Of a stretch of 64,000 bases of DNA, positions 1-9,679 are shown in pieces. The notes beneath the pieces are model-generated. The model was not told the origin of the DNA and did no database searches. It saw only the letters and a program-made list of their open reading frames with translations. A program made the translations under genes and the position numbers. The stretch is from Candidatus Tokpelaia sp. JSC161 (GTDB lineage: Bacteria > Pseudomonadota > Alphaproteobacteria > Rhizobiales > Rhizobiaceae): contig QEND01000001.1 of the NCBI GenBank assembly GCA_003331105.1, positions 124,001 through 188,000 on the forward strand, read 5' to 3'. Positions within the stretch are counted from its first letter, which is position 1. Each line of letters opens with the position of its first letter.

Positions 1-588
1 CCAGGAGTCAGGCTTTTTGATATGCGGACCGGTGATTTTTTGCAAAATGATAGCAATGATAAAGAATATAATCATAAGGATTTGCATTTCTGGTTGGATC
101 CGCGAAATGCTGAGGCTGCGGTCCGCTTCATTGCAAATGTTTTGGGGAAAAGAGATCCAGTCAATGCTTTGCGTTATTCTGAAAATGCTAGAAAGTATGA
201 ACAACGTCTTGAGGATTTAATACAAGAAGTGAGTAAGGATCTCAGACCATTTCGTAGTCGGCATTTTATCGTTTTTCATGACGGTTATCAATATTTTGAG
301 AAGCGTTTTCATGTATTCTCTTATGGATCGATTACAAATAATCCTGAGGAATCTCCGTCTGTAACGCGGATTTCTAGAATTCACGAAAAGGTAAAAGAGC
401 TGGGTTCTGTCTGTGTCTTTTTAGAGCCTCAATTTGAACCACGAGTGATAAAGAGTGTGATTGAAGGGACACAAGCGAGAACAGGAGTTCTGGATCCTCT
501 TGGAGGAGATATATTATCAGGACCGGATCAATACTTATCTCTTATTCATAAGATAGCAAATTCTTTGAAACGCTGCTTAAGCTATTGA
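1..588 (+). CDS. znuA: Zinc ABC transporter substrate-binding protein ZnuA, C-terminal part (gene starts before the window)
   Basis: The reading frame is open from base 1, so the gene is cut by the window edge and only about 195 C-terminal residues are visible. It is the periplasmic zinc-binding component of a ZnuABC importer. Visible family marks are the metal-ligand His in LHFWLDPRNA, the HDGYQYFEKRF motif with a second conserved His, and the acidic LDPLGGDI segment near the end that carries the last ligand Asp. The His-rich loop and signal peptide would lie upstream. It converges with secA, whose stop is 18 bases away. The family differs from the manganese-type SitA further along: this protein has the shorter ZnuA-like C-terminal lobe. 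Znu rather than another cluster A-I protein is a fairly safe call. Confidence 0.88.
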   Translation, partial: PGVRLFDMRTGDFLQNDSNDKEYNHKDLHFWLDPRNAEAAVRFIANVLGKRDPVNALRYSENARKYEQRLEDLIQEVSKDLRPFRSRHFIVFHDGYQYFEKRFHVFSYGSITNNPEESPSVTRISRIHEKVKELGSVCVFLEPQFEPRVIKSVIEGTQARTGVLDPLGGDILSGPDQYLSLIHKIANSLKRCLSY

Positions 589-605
589 TTTCTCTATGAG
601 AGATT

Positions 606-3233
606 TTATGAAAATGTCCCGTGGCAATGTTTATATTTTTTACCACTTTGACATGGACAAGGTGCGTTACGTCTAATTTTGCTTTTCCACCTTATCATAT
701 CTTCTTTTTTCTTCTGGTCATGAATGCTAGATTCTTGAAAAATTGGTTTTTCTATTAGCTCAAAAGACATAAGTTTTGATATGACTTCTCGCCGCAGATT
801 GACTAGCATACTTTGGAAGAGTTCAAAAGATTCTGTTTTATATTCATTGAGTGGATCGCGTTGAGCATACCCACGAAAACTAACTGCGGAACGTAAGTTT
901 TCTAGATTATAAAGGTGATCTCGCCATAAAGTGTCAATAGTTTCAAGAAGGATCATTTTCTGAAAATAAGTCATCATTTGATGGCCAAACTGTTCTGTTT
1001 TTTTTATAGATTGTTCCTTCATAGCACTACGAATACGATTCAGTACTTTTTCCTCTTCAATATCGTCTTCCTGGACCCAATCAGTCACAGGTTGTTCAAG
1101 CTTGAAAAGTTGATATAAATCATTTTGTAATCCCTGGGGATTCCATTTTTCATTGTAGCTATTTGGTGGAAAATAGATTTCAACTAGGGTTTGAATAACC
1201 TCATCGCGCATTTCATCAATGATTTCGTTTAGATCTGTGCTTTTCATTATTTCCATGCGTTGTTCAAAGATAACTGTGCGCTGGTTATTCATAACGTCAT
1301 CGTATTTCAGTAAGTTTTTTCGAATTTCAAAATTTCGGCTTTCAACTTTTTTTTGAGCTTTTTCCAGCGCTTTGTTAATCCAAGGGTGGATAATAGCCTC
1401 ATTTTCTTTTAGTCCGAGCTTTTGCAAGAGACCCTCCACACGCTGTGAACCAAATATTCGCATTAAATCATCTTCTAGAGAGAGAAAAAATTTTGATCGA
1501 CCTGGATCACCTTGGCGACCAGATCTTCCCCGTAATTGATTATCAATTCGTCGGCTTTCATGGCGTTCTGTTGCTAAGACATAAAGGCCGCCTCCTGCAA
1601 GGGCTTGTTTTTTAAGAGAAGCGACATCCTTGCGAATAGCTTCGATACGGCTTTGTCGTTCAGGTCCATCAGCTACGTTTTTTAATTCTCTTTTGATACG
1701 CATTTCAATATTGCCACCAAGCTGTATATCAGTTCCTCTTCCCGCCATATTTGTAGCAATTGTTAATGTTCCTGGAACACCAGCTTGGGCTATAATATAA
1801 GCCTCTTGCTCGTGATACCGGGCGTTGAGTACTTGAAATGTGTGAATTTTTTCTTTACGTAGCCTTTCCGCTAATTTTTCAGATTTTTCTATAGATGTTG
1901 TACCTACCAATACAGGCTGTTTTTTAGAAAGGGCTTGATGAATATCACGAATAATTGCTTTATATTTTTCTTCTTCTGTCCGGTATATTTCATCATCTTC
2001 ATCAAGACGTTTGACTGGGAGATTCGTAGGAATTTCAGTGACGTTAAGATTATATATAGTATCGAATTCTTCGGCTTCAGTGGTTGCTGTGCCAGTCATA
2101 CCAGATAGCTTTGTATACATACGAAAATAGTTTTGGAAGGTAATAGAAGTTAGCGTTTGGTTTTCTGCTTGGATTGGAACCATTTCTTTAGCTTCTAAGG
2201 CTTGATGTAATCCTTCTGAGTAACGCCGTCCTGGCATCATGCGTCCAGTAAACTCATCTATGATAATAATTTCGTTATTGCGGATTATGTAATCTCTGTC
2301 ACGTTGAAATAATTTATGTGCTCGTAATGCATTATTAAGATGATGCAGGATCGTAATATTTTCAATCTCATAGAGGTTTTTTGCTTTGAGTTCTCCTCTT
2401 TGAGAGAGAAGCTTTTCTATTTTCTCTGTTCCACTTTCTGTAAAAGTTGCTGTTTTTTGTTTTTCATCAATTTCAAAATCGTTTTTTGAGAGAGAAGGAA
2501 TAATGGTATTCATTTGATTGTAAAAATGGGAACGATCTTCAAGAGCTCCGGAAATAATCAAGGGAGTGCGTGCTTCATCGATGAGAATAGAGTCTACTTC
2601 ATCAATAATAGCGTAATGATGTCCGCGCTGTACCATTTCTTGAGGTTCCAACGCCATATTATCACGTAGATAATCAAATCCAAGCTCATTATTTGTAGCG
2701 TAAGTGATATCACAGAGATATGCAGAACGCCGCTCATGATGATTCATATTATTGATAATAACACCAGTAGTTAGCCCAAGAAAGGCATAGAGTTTTCCCA
2801 TACTTTCAGCGTCACGGGATGCAAGATAATCATTAACGGTTACAACATGAACCCCTTTCCCTTCTAGAGCGTTTAAATAGACGGGTAAAGTAGCCATAAG
2901 TGTTTTTCCTTCTCCGGTACGCATTTCAGCAATTCCGCCTTTATGTAAAACTAGACTCCCTATAAGCTGTACATCGAAAGGACGCATACCTAGAACACGC
3001 TTTGCGGCTTCACGGACAACTGCAAAAGCTTCTGTCATGAGTGAGTCAAGGGGTTCCCCGTTATCAATGCGTTTTCGAAATTCATATGTTTTGCTTCTGA
3101 GCTGCTCATCGCTAGAGGAAAGAAATTGATTTTCCAGTGTGTTGATTTCAGCTATGATAGGACGAAGGGTTTTAATATACCGCTCATGTGTTGAACGTAA
3201 AAATTTACGGGCTAAACCACTTAAAGTGATCAT
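606..3233 (-). CDS. secA: Protein translocase ATPase subunit SecA
   Basis: Motor ATPase that drives unfolded preproteins through SecYEG at the inner membrane. From the start chosen here (ATG at 3233) the protein is 875 residues, normal for alphaproteobacteria. Walker A reads TGEGKT near residue 106, followed by the DEVDS Walker B box, the preprotein crosslinking domain, the second helicase domain ([25 protein letters not shown]) and the C-terminal zinc finger [13 protein letters not shown] that binds SecB or phospholipid. An upstream in-frame ATG at 3287 would add 18 residues, but [12 protein letters not shown] matches the usual SecA start and follows a purine-rich GGAAAGAG stretch. It is transcribed away from the parvulin gene, so the two share a divergent intergenic region. 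Confidence 0.97.
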   Translation of the reverse strand: MITLSGLARKFLRSTHERYIKTLRPIIAEINTLENQFLSSSDEQLRSKTYEFRKRIDNGEPLDSLMTEAFAVVREAAKRVLGMRPFDVQLIGSLVLHKGGIAEMRTGEGKTLMATLPVYLNALEGKGVHVVTVNDYLASRDAESMGKLYAFLGLTTGVIINNMNHHERRSAYLCDITYATNNELGFDYLRDNMALEPQEMVQRGHHYAIIDEVDSILIDEARTPLIISGALEDRSHFYNQMNTIIPSLSKNDFEIDEKQKTATFTESGTEKIEKLLSQRGELKAKNLYEIENITILHHLNNALRAHKLFQRDRDYIIRNNEIIIIDEFTGRMMPGRRYSEGLHQALEAKEMVPIQAENQTLTSITFQNYFRMYTKLSGMTGTATTEAEEFDTIYNLNVTEIPTNLPVKRLDEDDEIYRTEEEKYKAIIRDIHQALSKKQPVLVGTTSIEKSEKLAERLRKEKIHTFQVLNARYHEQEAYIIAQAGVPGTLTIATNMAGRGTDIQLGGNIEMRIKRELKNVADGPERQSRIEAIRKDVASLKKQALAGGGLYVLATERHESRRIDNQLRGRSGRQGDPGRSKFFLSLEDDLMRIFGSQRVEGLLQKLGLKENEAIIHPWINKALEKAQKKVESRNFEIRKNLLKYDDVMNNQRTVIFEQRMEIMKSTDLNEIIDEMRDEVIQTLVEIYFPPNSYNEKWNPQGLQNDLYQLFKLEQPVTDWVQEDDIEEEKVLNRIRSAMKEQSIKKTEQFGHQMMTYFQKMILLETIDTLWRDHLYNLENLRSAVSFRGYAQRDPLNEYKTESFELFQSMLVNLRREVISKLMSFELIEKPIFQESSIHDQKKKEDMIRWKSKIRRNAPCPCQSGKKYKHCHGTFS

Positions 3234-3440
3234 CTTTGGCTCTTTCCACTCTGTTGCTGGAGAAAAGATTTCGGATATGAATTCCATATAGGTAAGTGTG
3301 GCAATATAGCCACTCTAAAAGAGAATGCAAGGTATGAATGGTAAGCTTTAGGAGAAATAAGAGTGAAATATAATTATGTCAATGCTATTCAATTTATGTT
3401 TGCTTGATTGTCATTTGTATTTAGGAGTTTTGAGAATTAG

Positions 3441-4325
3441 ATGAAGAATAGGATAACTTTTTTTGTTTTGTGTTTTTTAGGAAGTGCTTCTGTCGTTTCT
3501 GGAGAAACAAAGGATCTCAGGCCACTTCAAGTGCAAGATCCATCTCATATTATAGCTTTTGTTAACGATCAGCCATTGACTGTAGGTCAGATTGATGCAT
3601 GGTCATCCCTGATAGCGCCTCCTACGCAAAATATTCAAAGTGAGCAACGTCGTATCCAGACACTGCGTTTGATGATTAGGATGCGTGCTTTTGTTAACGC
3701 TGCACATGCTGAAAAGTTTGATGAATCGCAAGAATTTAAGAAACGTATGCAATTAATATATGATTCAGCATTGCAACACTTATATGTTGACAAGAAGATT
3801 AAAACTCCAATTTCTAATACTGAGCTTAAAGTGCGCTATAAGCATTATATAGCGGCATTACCAGATGAACAAGAAATTCATGCCCGTCATATTTTGCTTA
3901 AAACTGAGAAAGATGCGGATTCTGTGATTAAAAGACTTTCAGAAGGTGAATCTTTTGAAATCCTTGCGAAGGAAAATTCAACGGATGGTTCAGCTGCTGG
4001 AGGTGGTGATTTAGGTTATTTTACTAAAGGACAGATGGTAAAACCGTTTGAGGATGCAGCTTTTGCTCTTAAAGTTGGAGAATATACTAGATCTCCAGTG
4101 AAGACTCCTTTTGGATGGCATATAATTAAGATAGAGGATCGTCGTACAAAGAGACGACCTTCATTGGATGAATCTAAATCCTATCTTCAGAATTTGATTC
4201 TGCATGAGCGGTATCAGGATTTACAAAAACATCTTCTTACACATTTAAAGGTTTCTTATCCTGATCCATCTATTGGTAAAGAGATGGGAGTCTTAGTCAA
4301 TGAAGAAATGATTGATCAGGAATAG
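3441..4325 (+). CDS. Periplasmic peptidyl-prolyl cis-trans isomerase, parvulin (PpiC/SurA) type
   Basis: A 294-residue exported foldase that accelerates proline isomerisation in envelope proteins. Residues 1-21 form a signal peptide (basic MKNR, hydrophobic core, cut near VVSG). The middle is a SurA-like helical chaperone part, and residues about 143-240 are a rotamase domain with HARHILLK, the glycine-rich AAGGGDLGYF and the TPFGWHIIKI ending typical of PpiC. An AGGAG Shine-Dalgarno lies upstream. It is followed after 3 bases by argJ, an arrangement seen in many rhizobia where this gene sits between secA and argJ. Periplasmic location is inferred from the signal peptide; no lipobox is visible. 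Confidence 0.93.
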   Translation: MKNRITFFVLCFLGSASVVSGETKDLRPLQVQDPSHIIAFVNDQPLTVGQIDAWSSLIAPPTQNIQSEQRRIQTLRLMIRMRAFVNAAHAEKFDESQEFKKRMQLIYDSALQHLYVDKKIKTPISNTELKVRYKHYIAALPDEQEIHARHILLKTEKDADSVIKRLSEGESFEILAKENSTDGSAAGGGDLGYFTKGQMVKPFEDAAFALKVGEYTRSPVKTPFGWHIIKIEDRRTKRRPSLDESKSYLQNLILHERYQDLQKHLLTHLKVSYPDPSIGKEMGVLVNEEMIDQE

Positions 4326-4328
4326 AAA

Positions 4329-5555
4329 ATGACTTCTCCCCTTGCACCTAAATGTTTTCCAGTCTTGCCTCCATTGGTTGGGGTGCGTATGGCAACAGCA
4401 GAAACAGGCATTAAATATATCAATCGTAATGATCTTCTTTTTTTAATATTTGATAAGGTAGTTGATGTTGCAGGTGTTTTTACACGTTCCTGTTGTCCTT
4501 CTGCTCCAGTTGATCATTGTAGGAGGATTCTTCCTAATGGTAAGGCACGTGCTTTGGTTGTTAATTCGGGGAATGCGAATGCTTTTACTGGGATCAAAGG
4601 GAGGGAAGCAACCGCTATCACTGTAAAAGCAGTAGCTGAGGTAGTTGGTTGTCAAGAAGATGAAATTTATATTGCGTCAACAGGTGTTATTGGGGAACAT
4701 CTTGATGTCAGTTGTTTCATTCATATGTTTTCTTTACTTGCGGAAGAGGCTAGAGAAGATAACTGGTTTAATGCGGCAAAGGCTATTATGACTACAGATA
4801 CTTTTCCTAAAGGAGCTAGACGGACTTTTTATTTAGGGGATAATAAGGTCACGATTAATGGCATTGCAAAAGGATCTGGCATGGTTGCTCCTGATATGGG
4901 AACTGTGCTGTCTTTTATCGTCACTGATGCATCTATCGATTCATCTCTTTTACAAGATATTTTAAATGAAGCAATCGGATCTACTTTGAACTCGATTACA
5001 GTTGATAGTGATACCTCTACATCGGATACTTTACTTTTGTTCGCAACAGGAAACTCTATGAAAGAAACCCATATTTATAGGCGTTCAGATCCTCATTATA
5101 AGTTTTTTTCAGGAGCTATGAAGGATATTTTACTGGATCTTTCTCTTCAGGTTGTTTGTGATGGTGAGGGAGCTAAGAAGCTCATTGAAGTATCTGTCAC
5201 AGGTGCAAAATCAGTGTCTTCGGCAAAAAAGATTGCTATGTCGATTGCGAACTCACCGCTGGTTAAAACAGCGGTTGCTGGTGAGGATGCTAATTGGGGT
5301 AGGGTGGTGATGGCGGTTGGTAAATCTGGAGAAGAGGCTGATCGTGATCGTTTGTCAATCTTTTTTGGTCCGCATTGTTGTGCTGTTCAGGGAGAGTCTT
5401 TTCCTTATTCTTCAGAAAAAGAGATTAGAGGGTATATGAAGAATAATAAAATATGTATTCATGTTGATATAGGTCTTGGTAGTGGTGATGCCAAGGTTTG
5501 GACATGTGATCTTACAAAAGAATATGTAGCGATTAATGGAACTTATCGTAGTTGA
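4329..5555 (+). CDS. argJ: Bifunctional glutamate N-acetyltransferase / amino-acid N-acetyltransferase ArgJ
   Basis: Recycles the acetyl group in arginine synthesis by moving it from N-acetylornithine to glutamate, and may also make N-acetylglutamate from acetyl-CoA. At 408 residues it has normal length. Family motifs are [10 protein letters not shown], the STGVIGE box, [13 protein letters not shown] containing the presumed nucleophile Thr, and TSTSDT. ArgJ cleaves itself into alpha and beta chains before this Thr. The usual residue before it is Ala (ATML), whereas here it is Gly (GTVL). The C-terminus [11 protein letters not shown] is canonical, so the enzyme looks complete. It lies 3 bases after the parvulin stop and overlaps the next gene by 20 bases, indicating one transcript. 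Confidence 0.96.
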   Translation: MTSPLAPKCFPVLPPLVGVRMATAETGIKYINRNDLLFLIFDKVVDVAGVFTRSCCPSAPVDHCRRILPNGKARALVVNSGNANAFTGIKGREATAITVKAVAEVVGCQEDEIYIASTGVIGEHLDVSCFIHMFSLLAEEAREDNWFNAAKAIMTTDTFPKGARRTFYLGDNKVTINGIAKGSGMVAPDMGTVLSFIVTDASIDSSLLQDILNEAIGSTLNSITVDSDTSTSDTLLLFATGNSMKETHIYRRSDPHYKFFSGAMKDILLDLSLQVVCDGEGAKKLIEVSVTGAKSVSSAKKIAMSIANSPLVKTAVAGEDANWGRVVMAVGKSGEEADRDRLSIFFGPHCCAVQGESFPYSSEKEIRGYMKNNKICIHVDIGLGSGDAKVWTCDLTKEYVAINGTYRS

Positions 5556-6261
5556 TCCTATCAGACTTTCTAAAGTGCGTCAGCTAGAAGCGCTAAGCAG
5601 TAGAGTCTGGGTAGCAGAGGATATATTTTATGATCGTACTTGGGTTTTTCGTAGGACTGAAGATTTTTTATCAAGGCGTTTGAATTCAGTGACACCTCTT
5701 GATCCGATGGATGGGGAAAATGTAGAGGAGAGAATTAAAAGATTTTCTTTGAGTATTCCTTTAAGAGCAACACCGCTTGTCCCACCTGCTGTTATAAATT
5801 ATTGTCAGGGGACGAACTGGAAGAAGTCAGTGTCTATTTTCGTTGTTCTTGGAAAAGTGTGTTCTTCTGTGCAGGAAGAGTGTTGTGTAAGAGTTGTGAA
5901 AGATATGGAGTACGTGACCACTCTCTTTAAGAAGCAATCATTCTTAGCGCTTTTGCGAAGAGTTAAATGTGAGAAGTTGCACTTTTTGGGTGAGATGGGT
6001 GGAATCGTTTTTGCTAATATGTTGGTTGTGTGCGATGGTGATTTTGCTGGTATTCTTGATTTTTCTATTCGTAGGAATTTTGATAAAGAAAATGCAAAAC
6101 GTGGATTTATAACTAGAGTCTGGTCTAGATTGAAGGAAAAAAATATTGCTAAAGTATGGCTGGAAGTGACTCGGAGTAGAGAATCTCTGTCGCTCTTTCA
6201 GTTGTTATTAGATAGTTCTTTTCAAGTGAGTTATTCTTATGAATATGCTTATTGGAGCTAA
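5536..6261 (+). CDS. Diverged GNAT-family N-acetyltransferase
   Basis: A 241-residue protein in the position where rhizobia carry a GNAT acetyltransferase (argJ-GNAT-mutT). The [13 protein letters not shown] segment near residue 50 and the ending [13 protein letters not shown] resemble that family, whose members end with a similar Tyr-rich beta strand. The acetyl-CoA loop, normally R/Q-x-x-G-x-G/A, reads [10 protein letters not shown], so the pyrophosphate-binding glycines are largely lost. The protein is also unusually rich in Val, Cys and Phe. It overlaps argJ by 20 bases and the broken mutT by 23 bases. I read it as a GNAT under relaxed selection. Whether it still binds acetyl-CoA is unclear, and the substrate is unknown. 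Confidence 0.7.
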   Translation: MELIVVDPIRLSKVRQLEALSSRVWVAEDIFYDRTWVFRRTEDFLSRRLNSVTPLDPMDGENVEERIKRFSLSIPLRATPLVPPAVINYCQGTNWKKSVSIFVVLGKVCSSVQEECCVRVVKDMEYVTTLFKKQSFLALLRRVKCEKLHFLGEMGGIVFANMLVVCDGDFAGILDFSIRRNFDKENAKRGFITRVWSRLKEKNIAKVWLEVTRSRESLSLFQLLLDSSFQVSYSYEYAYWS

Positions 6262-6640
6262 TATCGATAAAAGATATCCGCTTATGTTTGTTGTTGCAGC
6301 TGCACTTCTTGATGTGAAGAATCGGATTTTTCTTTCTAGAAGGCCGTTAGATCAGCGGGTGGATTTTTGGAATTTCCAGGAGGGAAGATGAATCAAGGTG
6401 AAACTCCAGAAGAAGCTCTTGTAAGAGAACTTCAGGAATTAATCTTGGATAGTTCTTTTTTGACTCCGATTACTTTTACAAGTTATAATTCTGATGATTT
6501 TCACTGACTCCTTTTGTTTTATCTATGCCGGAACTTGAAGGGCTCTCCTATAAGAGGGTCAAGGCTTGCATTGGGTGAAACTGAATGATTGTGAGAATGA
6601 TTCTATGCCACTTGCTGATATTCCAATGATTTCAACGTGA
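6239..6640 (+). pseudogene. mutT: Frameshifted mutT (8-oxo-dGTP diphosphatase) remnant
   Basis: Three consecutive frames give one Nudix protein. Frame 1 starts at ATG 6239 and gives LMFVVAAALLDVKNRIFLSR up to WNF near 6372. There one T appears to be missing from a TTT run, and a second frame continues PGGKMNQGETPEEALVREL, the Nudix box, up to a stop near 6505. A further shift gives TPFVLSMPELEG, and a third frame gives HWVKLNDCENDSMPLADIP before the stop at 6638-6640. These match the start, catalytic box and C-terminal LADIP motif of MutT in order. The Nudix box itself is degraded: RELQEL lacks the final EE of REXXEE. The start overlaps the GNAT gene, as in relatives with an intact mutT. The cell would lack this oxidised-nucleotide sanitiser unless a paralogue exists elsewhere. 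Confidence 0.85.
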
Positions 6641-6768
6641 GTTAAACTGCTGAATAAATAGAGCGAGATGCTCGTTGTTTCCTTGTTGGGAAGGGAATGT
6701 GATGATATGTTTCGCTTGTTTGGATATATAATTTCCAATTTGTTTGATAGATAGGAAACAATCCTTTT

Positions 6769-7638
6769 TTAAAGCAATCTTGCTTGTGTTTTGCCTTTGT
6801 AAGTGTGGTCCGAGTCAAGCTTGATACGTAGCGGAGCCCAGCCTGCCATCCAAATAAACGCAAAAGTTGCTCGGATACGTTTGTCTGTATCTCTGAATCT
6901 TTCTTTATAGATTGCGTCTGTTCTCATGAAAAAGCGACGGGAAACAGGCTGTCGTGAACGTTTTATAAGTGCGTTTTGCATGCCCATAGCACGGAGATCA
7001 TCCATAAGATCGAAGGCGCTGTTGTAGCGTACAATAACGTTTTCGATATCAGTTACAGGGAGGATGAATCCTGCCTTTTGTAATAATATACCGGCATCAG
7101 ATAGGGTGGAGAAGGGTGCAATACGTGGATTGACTCCACCGTATATCTCAGATTCGGCTTGTATCATACTGGCACGTAATTCCTTTAATGTTCCTTGTCC
7201 ACACATGACTGCAAGAAAGAGTCCATCTTCTTCTAAGCCCTGTTGAATTTGAAGCAAAAGGCTTAATATATTGTTACTGAGATGTAAAGAGAGAAGTGAA
7301 ACGATTAAATCTGCCCGGTTTGGTTCTAAAAATGGGGTTTCGCGTGGTTGAATCTGCGAGGGATATTCTTTTTTTAAAAGTTCTGATAAACTTTCGATAC
7401 GGTGAATAGCCATTACTTTTCCGGATTGCTTCATGACTTTTGCAGAAAGTCCAGTATGGCTATGTAGGTCAATAGCGTATCTGAAAGATCGTTTGACTGT
7501 TGCTAAACGTTCTGCGAGGTCATCGCAAGCGTGCATAAGTAGAAAATCAATATTTGATTTTTCTTTTTTTACAGCTCGTAAACGAAAATTTTCAATCAAG
7601 ACACTATCAAAAATTTCTGAATGCATTTTAGTGATCAT
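6769..7638 (-). CDS. SAM-dependent methyltransferase, BioC/NDUFAF5-like
   Basis: About 290 residues from the ATG at 7638. ATG 7677 would overlap rppH by 50 bases, and ATG 7626 is also possible. The N-terminus MHSEIFDSVLIENFRLRAVKK resembles the DIFDR-R-R-RA start of an alphaproteobacterial family related to mitochondrial NDUFAF5, a complex I assembly methyltransferase or hydroxylase, and to BioC. The fold shows AIDLHSHTG at motif I, weaker than the usual D-x-G-x-G-x-G, then the ADLIVSLLSLH acidic strand and a GVNPRIAPF segment typical of the family. The conserved GWAP near the C-terminus is present. Target unknown; an NDUFS4-like complex I protein is encoded elsewhere in the window. It directly follows rppH. 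Confidence 0.75.
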   Translation of the reverse strand: MITKMHSEIFDSVLIENFRLRAVKKEKSNIDFLLMHACDDLAERLATVKRSFRYAIDLHSHTGLSAKVMKQSGKVMAIHRIESLSELLKKEYPSQIQPRETPFLEPNRADLIVSLLSLHLSNNILSLLLQIQQGLEEDGLFLAVMCGQGTLKELRASMIQAESEIYGGVNPRIAPFSTLSDAGILLQKAGFILPVTDIENVIVRYNSAFDLMDDLRAMGMQNALIKRSRQPVSRRFFMRTDAIYKERFRDTDKRIRATFAFIWMAGWAPLRIKLDSDHTYKGKTQARLL

Positions 7639-8173
7639 TTTTTCTGAATGAGGAGAGAATAGGAAGAAAATGTGCAACTAATTGTTTATAGGTATCCTTT
7701 TTGAAAGGGATAACTCTATCTGGGATGTCTTGGAAGTTCATCCACATCCAATCATCGAATTCGCTTACGATTCCTTTTCGGTTAATATCTATAGAAATTT
7801 CATCATTTGTGCCTGTGAAGCGCAGAGCAAACCACTTTTGTTTTTGTCCTCTGTATTTTCCGTTCAGTGCAATGCCAATCAGTTGACTCGGAAAATCATA
7901 GCTGATCCATTCTTTTGCTTCTTGAATGAATTCTACAGAGCGAATTCCTGTTTCTTCCCATAATTCGCGGTATGCAGCTTCATGAGGTTTTTCTCCTTTA
8001 TTCAGGCCACCTTGTGGAAGTTGCCAGAGTTTACTCTTTTCAAAATTTTTGTTATTCTTTTCTTTAAAAATGCGTTTTCCAGCCCAGACTTTTCCTTCAT
8101 GATTAAAAAGAGCAATGCCGACACACAGACGGTAAGGAAGGACTTCAGGTTTAAAAATTTTTTGAATAGCCAT
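7628..8173 (-). CDS. rppH: RNA pyrophosphohydrolase RppH (Nudix; invasion-associated IalA type)
   Basis: A 181-residue Nudix hydrolase that removes pyrophosphate from the 5' end of transcripts to start RNase E dependent decay, and also cleaves dinucleoside polyphosphates. YRLCVGIALFN starts the fold. The Nudix box runs from GGLNKGEKPHEAA to YRELWEETGI near residues 58-80 with all catalytic Glu residues. WQLPQGG before it and the later WFALRF strand are diagnostic of the RppH/IalA subgroup. It is slightly longer than the Escherichia coli enzyme. It lies 18 bases after ctpA on the same strand, the order seen in rhizobia apart from missing intervening genes. Confidence 0.94.
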   Translation of the reverse strand: MAIQKIFKPEVLPYRLCVGIALFNHEGKVWAGKRIFKEKNNKNFEKSKLWQLPQGGLNKGEKPHEAAYRELWEETGIRSVEFIQEAKEWISYDFPSQLIGIALNGKYRGQKQKWFALRFTGTNDEISIDINRKGIVSEFDDWMWMNFQDIPDRVIPFKKDTYKQLVAHFLPILSSFRKNDH

Positions 8174-8191
8174 TTTTTGAGCTTTCTTGTT

Positions 8192-9478
8192 TTAATGATG
8201 TATACTTTTTTTTATATGAGTGGTCATTTCTCCTCGTAATAATTTAAGGGCTTCTTGTAGCTGTATATCCGTTTTTGGATTTTGAGGTATATAGGCGGCA
8301 GAACCAGATCCTTTTTGGTCTTCTTCTTGACCTTTGATATGTCCGAGGAGTTTAGATTCTCCGTAATTGATGGAAGAGTTCTTTAATTTGTCCGGTAATG
8401 CTTGTTCGACGATAATATCTGGAGTAATTCCTTTTCCTTGAATAGAACGTCCAGAGGGAGTATAATAAAGGGCAGTAGTTAAGCGTAAGGCACCCTTTTC
8501 TAGAGGTATAATTGTTTGAACAGATCCTTTTCCAAAAGATTGAGTTCCGAGTATCGTTGCACGCTGGTGATCTTGTAGTGCGCCTGCAACAATTTCAGAA
8601 GCACTGGCTGATCCTCCATTGATCAGGACAATAATTGGTTTCCCTTCTGTGAGATCTTTATCGTGTGTATCAAAGTGTATTATATCTTGTGGATTTCGGC
8701 CTTTTGTTGAAACAATTCTTCCTTTTTCAATAAAGGCACTTGCGACATTAACGGCTTGATCAAGTAGACCTCCAGGATTCATACGTAGATCTAAGATGTA
8801 GCCTTTTAGGCTTTTTTGTGGTATTTTTAATTTGAGATTCGCGATAGCCTTTTTTAGATGATCATATGTTTTTTCAGAGAATTGAAGAATACGTATATAC
8901 CCTATATTTTTTTCTATACGATAACGGACGACTTCGGTCTTGATTATAGCGCGTGTCATTTTAATTTTAATGAGGTTGTTAACACGTTGTAGTGTCAGGG
9001 TGAGTTGTGTTCCAACCTTTCCGCGCATTTTACTTACGACACTATCTAAGTTTTGGCCTCGGAGATCCTCATCATTAATTTTTATGATGAGATCTCCTGC
9101 TCGTATGCCTGCTTGAGCAGCAGGACTATTATCAAGAGGGCTTATAATCTTAATACGATGATTTTCCATGCTAACTTCAATCCCTATCCCTCCAAATTCC
9201 CCTTTTGTTGATAATTGCATCTCGTTAGCTGCTTTTTCATCCATATAGGAAGAATGTGGATCTAGAGAGGATAGCATGCCATTAATAGCGCTTTGTATAA
9301 GTTTATTGTCATCTTGAGGTTTGACGTACTGTGTCCGGATGTGTTCGAAGATATCTCCGAATATTGCGAGTTGATGGTATGTATCAGAATCGACTGCGTT
9401 GAGTGGATATGGATGCAACATAAGGATGGATGCGCTATTGAGTAAGGCTGCAAGAAAAACCAGTGTTTTACGGAGCAT
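8192..9478 (-). CDS. ctpA: Carboxyl-terminal processing protease CtpA (S41 family)
   Basis: A 428-residue exported serine protease that trims or degrades periplasmic proteins from their C-termini. Residues 1-28 form a signal peptide or anchor. A helical N-terminal part is followed by a PDZ domain (residues about 90-170, GEFGGIGIEV and SPAAQAGIRAGDLI). The S41 core follows with RMNPGGLLD, the catalytic Ser in NGGSASASEIVAG and the catalytic Lys in QSFGKGSVQT, both present. SGRSIQGKGITPDI closes the core. Upstream, toward rsfS, lies a probable rlmH relic where rhizobia usually carry rlmH and envC, so ctpA has lost its normal neighbours. Confidence 0.95.
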   Translation of the reverse strand: MLRKTLVFLAALLNSASILMLHPYPLNAVDSDTYHQLAIFGDIFEHIRTQYVKPQDDNKLIQSAINGMLSSLDPHSSYMDEKAANEMQLSTKGEFGGIGIEVSMENHRIKIISPLDNSPAAQAGIRAGDLIIKINDEDLRGQNLDSVVSKMRGKVGTQLTLTLQRVNNLIKIKMTRAIIKTEVVRYRIEKNIGYIRILQFSEKTYDHLKKAIANLKLKIPQKSLKGYILDLRMNPGGLLDQAVNVASAFIEKGRIVSTKGRNPQDIIHFDTHDKDLTEGKPIIVLINGGSASASEIVAGALQDHQRATILGTQSFGKGSVQTIIPLEKGALRLTTALYYTPSGRSIQGKGITPDIIVEQALPDKLKNSSINYGESKLLGHIKGQEEDQKGSGSAAYIPQNPKTDIQLQEALKLLRGEMTTHIKKSIHH

Positions 9479-9483
9479 TTTTT

Positions 9484-9661
9484 CTTCTCTTTCTCTATAC
9501 CTTGAAGGTTCGATGTTTTCGAAGTTGCTACATTAAAGCTTATAACATGAATTTTACTCCCTGCTAGAAATTACAAAAGTGCAATATCGTTGGCAGTTAC
9601 GTAACAGATTTTTAAGATGGCCTTTTGGCAAGGAGCGATGAGCTGATACTATGATTGTCAG
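9484..9661 (-). pseudogene. rlmH: Probable relic of rlmH (23S rRNA pseudouridine-1915 methyltransferase)
   Basis: The 200-base gap between rsfS and ctpA is where rhizobia encode rlmH. On the minus strand one frame gives IIVSAHRSLPKGHLKNLLRN, patterned like the RlmH start (ISIxAVGRLKxGPEKxL). After a stop, another frame gives FLAGSKIHVISFNVATSK and then SNLQGIEKEKK, patterned like AGPAIGLEFxRV followed by ESRASNxxxRKREE. The catalytic C-terminal half is absent because ctpA begins there. Identity is low, and the call rests on synteny plus the spacing of conserved residues, so it is tentative. Confidence 0.42.
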
Positions 9662-9679
9662 TCTGGGTTTTTTAAATTT

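Noticed and set aside
591..603. TCTCT-ATG-AGAGA hairpin between znuA and secA as a terminator
   Set aside because: Five A/T-rich base pairs with a three-base loop and no T-run; too weak to call.
6642..6863. 73-codon minus-strand ORF overlapping the end of the methyltransferase
   Set aside because: It is a shifted frame of the methyltransferase C-terminus. The real frame keeps GWAP and ends normally, so no frameshift is needed.
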